Origin: Bryum argenteum
Taxonomy: Eukaryota > Streptophyta > Bryopsida > Bryales > Bryaceae
Length of the DNA: 64,000 nt
Direction: 5' to 3'
Assembly: GCA_037043015.1 (NCBI GenBank)
Contig: CM073324.1
Coordinates: 23,142,097 to 23,206,096, forward strand
The notes beneath the pieces were generated by a model, which was not told the origin of the DNA, did no database searches, and saw only the letters and a program-made list of their open reading frames with translations. A program made the translations under genes and the position numbers. Within the stretch, counting starts at the first letter, position 1. The number at the start of each line of letters is the position of its first letter. Shown here in pieces: positions 11,640-23,396 of this stretch.

Positions 11640-14600
11640 ATGGGGCAAACAAAGTTGCGGCGTCCGTTTATATGGCAAGATGAAATGGTGGAGGTGCGGG
11701 AGTTATTTCGCCGTGTTGATCGTGTACACAAAAGAGGATTTACAGGTTTTAGCACTTGGGGTAGCCCTCCTCCATCTGCCGACACTTTAAGCCGGAATAG
11801 ATTGCGAAGGCGCCGAGCTTTATGTTCGATGGAACTCTCCCATTTAAACTACAAAGAAGCTCCATATGAATCACTTAGTCACTTACAAAATATTCGGGGA
11901 ATGTGCACCCGCATTCAACGCCAGGTCTTATGAATGATATTTATCTTGCATTATTATCTCATTTTGCTTATGATATTCTGGAGTTGTATTTTTTATTTTT
12001 GTTTTTTCACCGTGCTCTCCATTGATTATTCAAAAACATTGTCACACTATGATTTTGTTACGTGTTTGTGTTCATACTTTGGGTGATACAATTACATATT
12101 TTGTGAAAGGGTCTAATGATACAAATTAAAGGTAATGATTTTAAATATTACATCAGAGTATTCTTATATTAAGTTCATGTTTTGTCATTAACAACTAAAA
12201 CTAGGTATAAGTGTATAGTTGGATGTATAACCAACATCATATTCATCAAAATTTTGAACTTTTTATAAAGATATTTTTATACTTTGAGAAGCTGTGTAAG
12301 TCAAAAGTGACCCAAAATGACAACGAATTGTAGGGTTATGCAGTTGAAAGAAAAAAGAAGGATGTTGATTTGGAAAGCCGACCACCGTTATTGCGAAGAC
12401 CAATATCATCAACAAATACAGAAAGACGAGGGCGCAAACGACCTCCATTTGAGGTAGGGAGGCCTTATTCAGCTCCACCACTATCGACACGAAGTTCATG
12501 TACAAATGCGAGTTGTGATCTTGGATCAACCCCTTTGCAATATGCAGCTCCTAAGCTCACATCATTATATGATATTACTCACAAGTCTCCTTCAACAAGG
12601 AACTCAACTCGCAAGTCCGTCAACATATTGCCGCCTGCATTTGATGAGCGTCCCACTACAACCACCAAGCCTCCTTTCAACAACAACCCATTTCCAAGTA
12701 AATAGACTTATTCACTACACAATATGAGACATTTTATTTAACATTACATAATGAGAACAATTATTTTAATAAAATTGATTATGGAAATCAAATCCAATCA
12801 CTTTTGAAGCGTTATTGACTATAATAATTTTAAGTTTTGAAACTTTGACACTTCGGTTAAATTAAATTCTTAGTGTAACTCATATTACCGCTACTTAGGA
12901 AGTCTTGAAGACTTGTGTAAGGCAATTTTCAAAAAACTTAATTCTAATATATACATATGATTTAACATTGTTTTAGCGTTGTTATACCAACACAAAATCA
13001 TTTGATTGTTTTCCTTATTGAATCATCTTAGAAAAAAGAAATATGATTGTTTTTTCCAAACAACCAAGTTATCATTTAAATATAAAAAATGTATATAAAT
13101 TTCATTATGTATGAACTTTATGATTTAGTTATGAACAAAGATAAGCAAAGAGTAGTAAATTAATTGATGGAAAAACTACGAATCTAAGTTGTAAGTCTAA
13201 AGTTCTTATTGTAATCTAGACATTTTTTAAAAAAAACAACAAAAACACATGCTTATTTATGGATAAATAAAAACTATGCTTTTATCAAGCTTAATCTAAA
13301 ATCATGAGAAATATGAAAGCTTATTAGAACTTCTACTTATAGCAATATATTAACTCCTAGACGACCCCAATGTCGTTTTTCTACATCTCGGATGAAGCGC
13401 ATAATTTTTGTAGAGCCATAGTTTCTTCATCCAAATCATTTGGGCTGTGTCCTGAATCAAGTCTACTTTGTGTGATAATAATTGCAGACTTATCAAATGA
13501 AGTTGAATTAATGGCACGCACTTCAGTGAAGGCAGCTTTTGTTTTTGAGTTTTCAAAAATAGGGCATGTTTTACCATTGCAAGCCAATTATGTGAAATAA
13601 AAAACTATTCTTTAATGAATCTCTTGTGCATAATTATGATCTTAAGATAATGACTAACAACTTTATAGTTGGAAGATTTTTGATTCAGATACTTTTGGTA
13701 TTAGATTTGCAATGATGTTCCTCCAATGAAAAAAGTGAAAAAAATGAATGATTTTGAGGAGCTATATCTCCTTCATCTCCGGTTGGATTCCAACTTTATT
13801 TTTTGGGATAGAATTCATTTAGAGTCCATAGTGGTAGTAATCTTGATTAGATCGCAGATGTTTTGAGTATAAGGCATAGGTTTGAGTGCCTAGGGTCTAG
13901 TTTTGGACTACTTTTCCTTTGTAATTTTTTGGTACTTTCCATTGTTCCAAGGCTACTTTAAGAGCCAATATTTTTTTTTGATAATATTTTTTGGAGCAAG
14001 GGCGTTATTGAGATGAAGGTGAACATCTTTCTAGTTTGTGAATTTTTTGTTGCAATTTGTTTGTTGGTAGAATTTCCACACTGAAGTGAAAATGATGAAT
14101 CTTTATAGTTAGGTTTTAGGACTAATACGTTATGATCTTCCAATCTATGAGGTCTCATGACTCAATTTTCGGTTTACATGATCTACAACAAGTTAATTAC
14201 AAATTTGTACGGTTGAGATCTTGATAGATTAACTTCATTTTCATCGATGGCAACGTTTTTGGAATTGTGTTGATTGTCTATAAAGAGGCTGTGACATTTA
14301 GGGGTTAATATATAGATCATAATTATTCATTATTCATTTTATTTTAATCATCTTGGTAAGGATCAATTCTTTTGAATGAAGTAATTCTAAAATGATGGAA
14401 GTAATTGATTTTCACTTTATATTATTGAGAGGTTTTGGATAGAATCTAACGTCTTATGCACTATGGTCATAGTTCTTTTGTGACACTCTAGAAATTAATA
14501 ATGAGACTTTATATGATGAAAACTAATATGGATACCTATTTAAAAACTTCAAAACCAATTGTTGACCTTGATAAAATCAACTTATAAACTTTCGCTCCAA

Positions 14601-16650
14601 AGACTTCATCAAAGTTCATTAGTGTGATTATTAATTCTTTATATGTTCATCATTTTTTAGTTATAATCATACTATCATTTGGTGCAATATGCAAAAAAAA
14701 ATTGACTTGTGTTTGAGCAATTGATGCAATATATAGTGGATTCTCTATTTTGTGTATCCAAAAAGGTGTGTAGAAAGTGCATTATAAGTTTTCTCTTACA
14801 ATAAATGGGAATAAAGTTGGAGATATTGAGATACAATGATAATTTGGAGGGATGTGTAGGATGTGAATCAGCAATATCAGAGGCATTCCTATCAAAAGCT
14901 CATAAAAAAAATACACTCGAACCAGAGCCAAGAAGTGGACAAGGAAGGGCTTTAAATAATTCAACTAGCGAGCTTTTTAATGCTGAGAAAGATCTTCAAT
15001 CTAATATTAGATCCGCCAAACAACAAGAGTATCAAAATTATCATAGTGAAAGTAGTAACATGAAACATGCGCCAAACGTTATGACATCAACCAAATGTTC
15101 ATATGGGGATACTACAAGTGATGCTGCTATAGTCGAGAATCCAGACCCTTTCTCTTATTGTGGGTGGTCCACAAGTGATGAAGTGACAAATTCGTCTGAA
15201 GTTGATTTCTCTACATCGACTGTTAATTCTAAATCACATGCTAGTGACATTTCAACTTCAACATTTAGAGAGCCCCGCCACGATCCAACAATTGGTGATT
15301 TTAAAGGTCAACACAAGTATTAATCATTCATATTGATATAAAAAATACTAAATCTTTTTTTGAATGCATATTTACTATGTATCTAAGTTACAAATAGCTA
15401 GAACCAATCATTATCAAACTTTTTTGCTTATTAGTATTGACATGACAATATAAGAGTAAGTATATAATGACTTCTTTCATTAACAATATAAAAGAACTTA
15501 TTCATAATCTTATGAGAATTTCCTTGAACTTATTAACAGATCTTGATCAAGATAGACCTAGCTTCATTAGACCCATATCTGATTATAGTTCTGTTTTGAA
15601 TGAAGCAAATACTACAACAAGATCTTATAGTGGATTCAAACATGAGAAGAATGTGTCCCCATCAAAAGGAATAACAAAATCCTTGCTATCAAAATTGGTG
15701 TTTAATAATCCTAAATCCGATGATAGATGGGGTGTCTCTCTATGTAAAATTGTTGATAATTCACAAGACGATGGTAGACCGGTTGATAGAAAACCAAGGA
15801 GTCCATCAACTATAAGAGGTGGCTATAATAATATCATACCTAGTGGAGAGAGTCTCTTTGATAGAGCTGAACAAATGGTTTCTCCTAATAGAGAAAGTGA
15901 ACCTGTAAAAAAACATTCTTGGCATAAATGTAATTTGGAAAACATTGATTTTTTTGACGAACAAGAAAAAAGTCCCAACTCAGATGTTTTAAATTCTACA
16001 CATAATGTACTCCCAATATGTGAAAGTCCAAGATTGACAAGTCAAACAAATTGTACAAGTATTACTAAAGAATCACGTTGGTTGAGTACCACCCCTTGTA
16101 AGATGCAATCAGACAACAAAATTGCACTTGATACTAAGGTTGAAACAATGAAAAATGCCAATCATAAAAAAATCACCGACGAGGGTGAAAAATTGTTTCC
16201 AACTCAAGATAGCCAATTGATTACTAGTGAAGAGGATGTTGTAGCATCTTTAGCAACAACAACTACAGATGATCCGAATGTACTTATCAAACATTCTTCG
16301 GACCCGTATTCGGATTTCCGCTCCTCTATGGTCACAATGATTGAAGAAGAAGGCTTGCAGGTCATATAATTCATCCAACCTTTATCCCCATATTTTCGTT
16401 AATTATTATAATTGATTTGTAAACTGGTAGTTCAGTTTTACTAAATTGAGTTTGAATAGGTAGCTCATCTAGAGTTTATTGTATGATCTATTGAACTTGA
16501 TTTGTCCAAATGCAGAATCAACATGCCGAAGTAGAGGAATTGTTTCAATATTACTTGGACCTAAATCCCAAGGTGCACCACCAAGTTCTTCACAAGGTCA
16601 TTCGCGACATCCGATCCGATTATAATTTTTTACAAAGTTTCTCAACTTGA
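11640..16650 (+). CDS. Uncharacterised protein, five exons, 683 residues
   Basis: Exons 11640-11924, 12334-12697, 14860-15306, 15540-16360 and 16516-16650 join with matching phases (0, 1, 1, 0) and leave one open frame, which strongly supports a real gene. I do not recognise the family. The first ~95 residues look conserved and structured: RRPFIWQDEMVEVRELF, then VHKRGFTGFSTWGSPPPS and a basic RNRLRRRRAL. The centre (~residues 100-635) is rich in Ser, Thr, Asn and Lys, low in hydrophobics, and probably disordered. The last exon encodes a compact acidic-to-basic helix-like end, EVEELFQYYLDLNPKVHHQV followed by LHKVIRDIRSDYNFL. Codon use is AT-rich, unlike EXO70 or HEN1. Intron 2 (12698-14859) hosts a 951-bp inverted-repeat element. 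An in-frame codon at 11592 (ATG) could extend the N-terminus by 16 residues. Function unknown. Confidence 0.75.
13354..14304 (+). mobile_element. TTAA-flanked non-autonomous element, 951 bp, in intron 2 of the uncharacterised gene
   Basis: The element lies between TTAA at 13350-13353 and TTAA at 14305-14308. Its ends read CTCCTAGACGACC and, inverted, CCCCTAAATGTCAC. It is colinear with the copy at 17881-18852, sharing stretches such as ACCATTGCAAGCCAATTATG and GATGAAGGTGAACATCTTTC. No transposase reading frame is present. A TTAA target duplication with CCC-starting ends is typical of piggyBac-type elements; a PIF/Harbinger (TTA/TAA) origin is the alternative. Confidence 0.75.
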
Positions 16651-17335
16651 CATTTATTTAGTGTTAAGTAATGTATACTCCTATAATGATTGATAGAAAG
16701 GTTTAGAAATAAGTTTTAATACATTTGTGTATTATAAAGTGTACATATTGGGATCTTCATAGATATCTATATTGAAATATAGAGGTATTTTTGTGTTTGA
16801 CTTCAAAGAGCTCATTAGGTTATGAGGCTTAGAATCACCCAAATGCACTTGCAATCTAGTCAATTAGTAAGTTTAATAATTTGATAATTTGTGAAGACAA
16901 ATATTGATTCAATATTTGGCGAATGATATGAACATGATTCCTAACAAAATAAAACCTTAAGTTGGATTACATAATTAATCAACCATGTTAATTTTTTTTC
17001 ATTGCAATGTTGTTATAGAAATACATGTGAAAACTATCCTCATTGGTGTTACATTTAGCAAATTTAACTTTGATTAAATATAGTGAAAGAATATATAGTT
17101 TTAAAATAACGAATACCTCAATCAACCGATTGAAGCATGGCGACGAGTTCCGACCAGACAGATCCGGTATTTCACTTATAAGGACGGGGTCTTGAGAAAG
17201 TTGAATAGTGTCTCTATGAGGATGGTAGCCGCTTTTAGAGCTTCAATTGGGTCATGGATTTTCAAGATAAAATCATCGAAAGGTAGTCTATTTGTGCCTT
17301 GAAATTACCCTACATACCACTTCTCATGCTCTAGT
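16651..17335. other. AT-rich intergenic DNA
   Basis: This is the 3' flank of the uncharacterised gene. No coding region, RNA gene or inverted-repeat element was recognised. Confidence 0.4.
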
Positions 17336-17337
17336 AG

Positions 17338-17541
17338 GCAGATTGCCTTATGCAACACTGTCGAACGCCAGACATGCACAACAACCAAACAGACATTTAC
17401 CCTCGGAGGAGGCAGACAACATCAAAGAGGCAAATGTTCATGTTTTTACTATGCATTTTCTAGTATGTTCGGGCATTCCCGTCAAACTGGATGTTACACG
17501 GACACGGAAATTCTCTTAAAACAATTTCTACTCATTGTAGT
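17338..17541. mobile_element. Diverged copy of the hAT-like element found at 32748
   Basis: The segment shares CAAATGTTCATG, CTATGCATTTTCTAGTATG and the CCTCGGAGGAGGCAGAC-like block with 32748-32966 in the same orientation. It starts CAGATTGCCTTATGC and is bounded by TAGTAGG on both sides, which may be the target duplication. The right end is poorly conserved, so the exact border is uncertain. Confidence 0.5.
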
Positions 17542-17651
17542 AGGCAATACAATATGAGCAAGTTAGAGTCATTGTAGAATTATTTTTTAATTTAATGAAA
17601 GGAGTGTTTGGTTCATACATGGTGTCTGGAAGTCAAATCCTTCATCCTTAA

Positions 17652-17876
17652 CCCTTAAAGGTCCCTTGGGGATAGTATGTACGGTGGCGTATAATTGAGA
17701 TTTGCTACCAACAAGAAACTCTATACTGTGATCTTAAAAGCTTAGTAGAACCGCATGGATTTGTATGTCAACTTGTTCTTTGAACTCAAATCTATTGAAG
17801 GTGTGCACTCATTCCAATACAAACAAAATACGCTGTATTCTAGCAACCAAAATATGGTTGTTCAGACCTTTAAGGG
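17652..17876. mobile_element. TTAA-flanked MITE, 225 bp
   Basis: Perfect 12-bp terminal inverted repeats CCCTTAAAGGTC / GACCTTTAAGGG lie between TTAA at 17648-17651 and TTAA at 17877-17880. The right-hand TTAA is also the left-hand TTAA of the next element. There is no coding capacity. Confidence 0.8.
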
Positions 17877-17880
17877 TTAA

Positions 17881-18852
17881 CCCCTAAACGCGCCGAATGT
17901 CGAAAAACGACATTTTGGATGGAAGGCAGCAACTTTGAATAGCCATATCTTCTTCATTCGAGGTCCATTTTGGATGAAATCACTTGGGTTAGGTTCCAAA
18001 TCAAGTCTAGTTTGTGTTGTAAAATTTTCAAGCCCATACAATAAATTATGAATTAATGGAATGCACTTTAGCAAAGACAGCTCTTGTTTTTGGGTATCCA
18101 AGCATGGGGCATGTATTACCATTGCAAGCCAATTATGTGAAATTAAAAATAGTTTTTCATGAATTTTTTTTCATGGTCATGATCTTAAGGTGATTCTTAA
18201 CAACTTTAGAGTGAGAAGTTTTTTGATCCAAATGATTTTGCTATTGGATTTGCAATGATGTTTTGTCAACAGAAAAAGTGAGAAAATGGATGATATTTGA
18301 GGAGCTATATCTCCTTCATCCACCGTCGGATTTCAACTTAATTTTTTGGGATGGCCTCCAAGTAGAGTCTAGTCTAAGTGGTAGAAACCTTAACAAGATC
18401 TAAGTTGTTTTGAAGATAAGGCATGAAATTGAATGCAAAGGATCTAGTTTTGGACTATTTTTCCTTTGTAAAATTTTTGGCAGTTTTTACCATTGCATGG
18501 CTTTTATTTGAGCCAAGAAATTTTTTTGATGAATTTTTGTTGGGTAAATGACTTATTAAGATGAAGGTGAACATCTTTCTAGTTGGTGATTTTTTCATTG
18601 CAATAGGTATATTGGTAGCATTTCCACCTCAAAGTGAAAATGATGAAATTTTGCAGTTTGTTTTTAGTGTTAATATGTTATGATCTCCCGATCTATAAGG
18701 CCTCATGACTCAAATTTTGGTCCACATGAGCTTCGATAAGTCTATTATAAGTTCGTACGGTTGAGATCTTAATAGCTTCTCTTCATTTTCATCTATGACA
18801 ATTTCTATGGAAATGAGCTCTTCTGCTAAAAATAGGCTGGGAGGTTTAGGGG
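17881..18852 (+). mobile_element. TTAA-flanked non-autonomous element, 972 bp
   Basis: The element is bounded by TTAA at 17877-17880 and 18853-18856, with ends CCCCTAAACGCGCC and GGAGGTTTAGGGG. It is the best full-length representative of the family; 13354-14304 and 46973-47699 are colinear relatives, and 46212-46850 and 62040-62808 are in the opposite orientation. No transposase frame was found. Confidence 0.8.
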
Positions 18853-19451
18853 TTAAAGGCCAAAAAAGGAAAGAAAAAGGACATTTTTGGTCTCCTTTCC
18901 AAGATACCCCAAGCTTGCCATTGCTGATATATCCACATCACCACGTGGTTCACCCAACTATGGTAAGGGGTCCATGGACCTTGTTGCATGGATATCTCAA
19001 AGCTCTTTGGAGGATACCATGTCGTGTATCTCTAAGGCACTATCCTAAATAGGTAGATTAGTGTTAGATGCGTAGTTAGCTTGAAACAGTATTTGTCATA
19101 TAAACTTACAAATAATGTCATATAGGGTGTTGCATTAGTGTTAGTAGAGGCTCTCCAACTTGGCCTCTTTTAAGTTTGAAGCTTGCTTCCATACTCATCA
19201 ATCGCAGTCATCTTTGATCGTCATCAATTGCAGCCCCTCTTGTTCCCAACTTAAAGAAATTTGTGAGAATTTTGTAAGCAACCAACTTACTTTCAAATGT
19301 TTGAGGACTTCCAACAAGCCTCAGAATTTGGGTACTTTCATAAAGCCTTTGAGGTTCAGAAAGCCTTAGCATTACGAATGGACACTTCATTCACGCTGGC
19401 TCCTTAGAAAGAACCGGAGTTTCTATCTACCTTAGAGGTTGAGCACTTTAA

Positions 19452-19761
19452 CCCTTAAACGTCATATGCTTTTCTGATACCACACCCAAAATCTCTTTTA
19501 AACTCCATTTTTAGCATTATTCTATTTTTAATTTGCTTGAGCTCTATTCTAAGAAAGTATAGATCTCTTTAACCCTTTAACGTCCAAGCAGTGCAAATAC
19601 AGTGCAGAAATGACCATATTCTGGCTTCCTGGACGTTAAAGGGTTAAGGTGCTCAGTTTGGAATTCTAAAAATTCCATTTGGTATAATGGAGTGTAAGTT
19701 ATGAGCAAGATTCTCTCAAAAAAAAAACCCAACCCCTCGGGTTGGGTCTGACGTTTAAGGG
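19452..19761. mobile_element. TTAA-flanked MITE, 310 bp, nested in the CACTA-ended element
   Basis: Terminal inverted repeats of 13 bp, CCCTTAAACGTCA, lie between TTAA at 19448-19451 and 19762-19765. A shorter element of the same family is inserted within it. A small hairpin with CCCAACCC and GGGTTGGG arms lies just inside the right end. Confidence 0.8.
19573..19643. mobile_element. Minimal TTAA-flanked hairpin element, 71 bp, nested inside another MITE
   Basis: Ends CCCTTTAACGTCC and GGACGTTAAAGGG are perfect inverted repeats of 13 bp, flanked by TTAA at 19569-19572 and 19644-19647. It is close to the smallest possible form of the family. Confidence 0.8.
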
Positions 19762-20250
19762 TTAAGTAAGCCTGAGAGATAGAGCACCTAGACGATGTGA
19801 GTTTTGGTTGAAGTTCAAAGATTGAGCTTCAAAGTTTCTTGCTTGTCTCTTTGGAGTTCAAAGAATCTATCTTGTGTCTTCCTTGACTGTCTTTTGTTTG
19901 TTTTGTTCAAAGCTTCTATTTTGCTTGGTTGTCTCGTCAAAGTTCTTAAATTCAAATTGAAGTTCTGAAATTTGATGTTGTCAAGATTTAGTTTATTTGT
20001 CCAAAGTTTGCAATACCAAGAAAATTGTATGTTTCATGAGCTTGTTGTATTTTTCCTCCAATTCCTCATTCCAAAATCCACAAATACTATCTAACACTAA
20101 ATTTGCACATGTGAATATTTGGAGTAACTAATATGTTCAAATAGTGTTAGAGTTGACATGTAGTGTTCTAACACTATGGAGATAATTGACATTTAGCGTT
20201 TCTGTTGGCTATTACTATTTCCAATAGTAATCTACCTATTTAGTATAGTG

Positions 20251-20836
20251 GCTAGGTAGACTTGCATAGTGTTCCTCCTGAGAGGGGTAGCACTCTCACT
20301 ATTGGTGTGATGACCTTGCGGCATACATCCAAGGATAGGTCAAAGAAATACTCTATTCTGGCCAGCCTCAAAGTTCTTTTTCTTCTCCCTCGTATGAACC
20401 GATTGGTAGTACCCAAAGTTCCAATAGAAATTGTGTAACTTAGTAAATGACATCCCTTCATCAATATATGAAGGGTTTAGAAATAAAAAATTACTCTTCA
20501 AATTCCCCTTGTTGAGAGGCATCCAAAAAGCATAGATATTTTTTCTTATTGAGTTTATAAACATGTGCGATTTTATTCGAAGTTGATGTTGGGTTTTTAT
20601 GGGACCCCAAGCCCCACCATAAAAATCATATATCCACATAGATTCCACGATCGGTCACGTCAAGTAAGTTGAAGTTGTCAGTTTATGATTTTTCTATGCT
20701 AATACATGCAATCTTACACATGCAATCCAAATGTGCTAGTTTGGGTGCCCCATGGTCACGATTCCCATTCGAGGCACTCGCACCAACGCTTTAGTCGTGA
20801 CGGGCAAGCGCGAGGAGCATCAGGAGCGAGCGAGCC
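20251..20836. promoter_or_regulatory. Upstream region of the SDR gene
   Basis: No gene is seen. The sequence changes from AT-rich to GC-rich about 80 bases before the SDR start codon at 20837. No TATA box could be placed with confidence. Confidence 0.3.
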
Positions 20837-22415
20837 ATGGCGTCCGCGTCCGATTCGTCATCCGCCATAGCAGCGCGATGGAGCCTGCAAGGCAAGAAGG
20901 CGCTCGTCACGGGCGGCACTCGCGGCCTCGGGTACTTACTCACTTACTCCTCTCCTCACCATTCCCTTCCTTCTCATTCCCCTTGTTGCCTGACCTCAAT
21001 TGGGTGCACACAGGCGGGCCATCGTGGAGGAATTGGCAGGCCTGGGTGCATCCGTCTACACCTGCGCCAGGTCCGACGACGCGCTCCAATCCAGCTTACA
21101 ATCGTGGCGCCAGGCCGGCCTCCAAGTCGCCGGCTCCGTCTGTGACTTGTCCGTGCGCCAGGCCCGGGAGGATCTCTTCCGCTCCGTGCGCACCCATTTC
21201 GGCGACTCGCTCGACATCCTCGTACCTCTCTCCCCATTCTTTTTCTAGCACAATTGCAACCCATAGCTGATCTTTGTGGTATCGCGCTCGGTCATGGCCA
21301 CTGAAGTCGATTGATGTGCAGGTGAACAATGTGGGTACGAATGTCCGGAAGCCAACGGTGGAATATACCGCAGACGATTTCGCATTCGTCATGGCCACCA
21401 ATTTGGAGTCGGCCTACCATTGTAGCCAACTGGCTCACCCGCTCCTGAAAGCTGCCGAGGGTGTGAGTTCCCTTGTGTTCATCTCGTCCGTCGCTGGAGT
21501 CACCGGTATCCGAAGTGGCACCTTGTATGCCGCCACTAAAGGTCAGCAAAATCTCTGAAATCCATTGCATGTCTATCCTCCAGCGAAATTAATCCATTGC
21601 CTGATCCACGAGGCTCTTCCACATGGAAATTATCGAACTTTCTCGCATTGAAAAACTCTGTCCGAAGCACCACAAGCATGTGTTGGAGCTCATAGCTTTA
21701 GACGCGGAGGTTGTGGGTTCCATTCCCCATGTTCCATTCTTCATGATGGAACATGATGGAACATGATGGAACATACTTCATCTAGCTGTGATGAGGTTCT
21801 TGGACCTTGATGTATGAGTACCACAAAGCCCTCTAGGGGTAACATGTTAATCATCTCTTAATTGGTAAGAAGTTGTATTGTGTTCACCGTGACAGACGTA
21901 GGTTTGGAGTTGTTCTTCTATGAAAGTCCGATCATTCCCATGTGGGAAAATCATCGCATCCGAATCCTACATTCATGATCTGCTCGGGGGTTCTCCATGT
22001 GGAGTCTTCAGCACATTCCTGATCTGCAGGGGTCCCTTGAGCACAATCGTGCTCCGCTCGGGGTTTTCCATGTGGAGTATGGAGCAGTTCTTACATGAGT
22101 GAGTTGGCTGGGTGGGTGGCAGGGGCGATGAACCAGATTACGAAGAATTTGGCGTGCGAGTGGGCCAAGGACGGCATCCGCGTGAATGGCGTGGCGCCAT
22201 GGTACATCAACACGGACCTGGCGCAGCAGGTGTTGGCCGACGCCGATTTCAAAGCGGAGGTGCTGAGTCGCACGCCGTTGCGGCGTGTGGGTGAGCCTCA
22301 CGAAGTGGCCGGCTTGGTGGCCTTTCTGTGCATGCCCACCGCCGCTTTCATCACGGGCCAGGTCGTGAGCATTGATGGGGGCATGACTGTCAACGGCTTC
22401 TACTCCCCAGCCTAA
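20837..22415 (+). CDS. Tropinone-reductase-like short-chain dehydrogenase/reductase, four exons
   Basis: Exons 20837-20931, 21014-21221, 21322-21541 and 22123-22415 encode 271 residues. The Rossmann motif TGGTRGLG is at residues 25-32, the NNVG motif (usually NNAG) at 103-106, the active-site Asn near 128, Ser 157 in FISSVAG, and the YAATK catalytic pair Tyr170/Lys174. The C-terminal half has the classical [14 protein letters not shown] and [16 protein letters not shown] blocks. This is the arrangement of plant tropinone-reductase-like proteins (SDR65C group), NADP(H)-dependent carbonyl reductases whose real substrates are mostly unknown. No transit or signal peptide is obvious, so a cytosolic location is inferred. 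Intron 3 (21542-22122) carries short repeats and a possible SINE B-box near 21716. Confidence 0.93.
21600..21850. repeat. Possible tRNA-derived SINE fragment in SDR intron 3
   Basis: GGAGGTTGTGGGTTCCATTCC (around 21707-21727) looks like the 3' part of a tRNA gene with a B box. It is followed by a triple ATGATGGAAC repeat at 21742-21772. The A box is not clear, so this is a weak call. Confidence 0.3.
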
Positions 22416-23396
22416 GTTACCTTGATCACAAGCATGTAATTACCAAGAGTGTGGCACATCATACTTTACGGTTCATCATAATGTTTGACAAGTTCTTAAC
22501 ACGCTTCAGGAAATTGTAGGCAATCCCACTTTCCATGAATGAGTCATTTCTCTAGAGCAGGAAAGAGTTGTTCTTGAGAGCCCAAGTTCCATGTCTGAAT
22601 AGCTTTCTCCTGCACTTCTACTCTACGCCGTGGTTGCTGGATCGTGTCTCAGCAACATCAAAGCTCCCGTCCTCTTGAATCCGTGCTTTCCAAAATTGGT
22701 TTTGCAGCGAGTTCGTCAACCTACAGACACAGTATTGTTAAGAAACTGCCTCGCTTCCAGTCAAATCTTGCCATCACTCTTTGCCAGCACCAGGAAGTTG
22801 CGTGCTACTGTGCAAAGGAGGTTCAACCATTGCCCTTACACGACCATCGAATTATGCGTGGGAACACTTGGAACTCATCCTGTTACCAGAGAGGGTGAGT
22901 AACTGCGTGCAAATCTTAGAGCATATGAGTACTGTGCAAGTATGATTACAGTGGACGTAGGGAATTAAGTACCTTATATTCACAGATGTTTCATTGCACG
23001 TCGAGAATAACAGTGTTATAAGACGTTAAGAAAGTGCCGAATTTAAGCAGACGAGGTAGAGGCCCCGTCTGCTTTACGCAAGGGCCGGACCTGAGGAAGT
23101 ACACTTTGGGTCAGAGCGAACATCACATGCAAAGATCTGTATCAACCAGACAGGGAATCTCAAAGTGCATAATCTCAAAGGCAGACTGCAAGATCCAAAT
23201 ATGCCAAAACGCCAGGTTGAATTATCAACCGGATAAAAGAATTCATAAGTAGGTGGTGAACAAAGAAACAACTCGACTCATTGGAAGAGCGTTCCAAAAG
23301 TGGGTGTGCATACTCATGCACTTGAAAACTAATGTACAGAAACAGCACGATGATTGATTCGTGCAGCAAAAAATATGTATAAATCTGGCAGCTCTA
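22416..23396. other. Intergenic region between convergent SDR and ankyrin genes
   Basis: The two genes end toward each other here. Short open frames at 22644-22898 lack recognisable domains and splice context and are treated as chance. The region probably holds the two 3' untranslated regions. Confidence 0.4.

Larger units (their letters stand above)
19038..20250. mobile_element. CACTA-ended element, ~1.2 kb, carrying nested insertions
   Basis: The left end reads CACTATCCTAAATAGGTAGA and the right end, inverted, CACTATACTAAATAGGTAGA; the match continues to about 25-30 bp. The CACTA start suggests an En/Spm-type non-autonomous element, but no 3-bp target duplication is obvious. Repeated TAGTGTTAGA-like motifs occur just inside both ends. 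Two TTAA-flanked elements are nested inside (19452-19761 and, within that, 19573-19643). Confidence 0.65.

Noticed and set aside
20752-21270. 172-residue plus-strand frame overlapping the SDR
   Set aside because: It runs through SDR exons and introns in another frame and has no recognisable domain.
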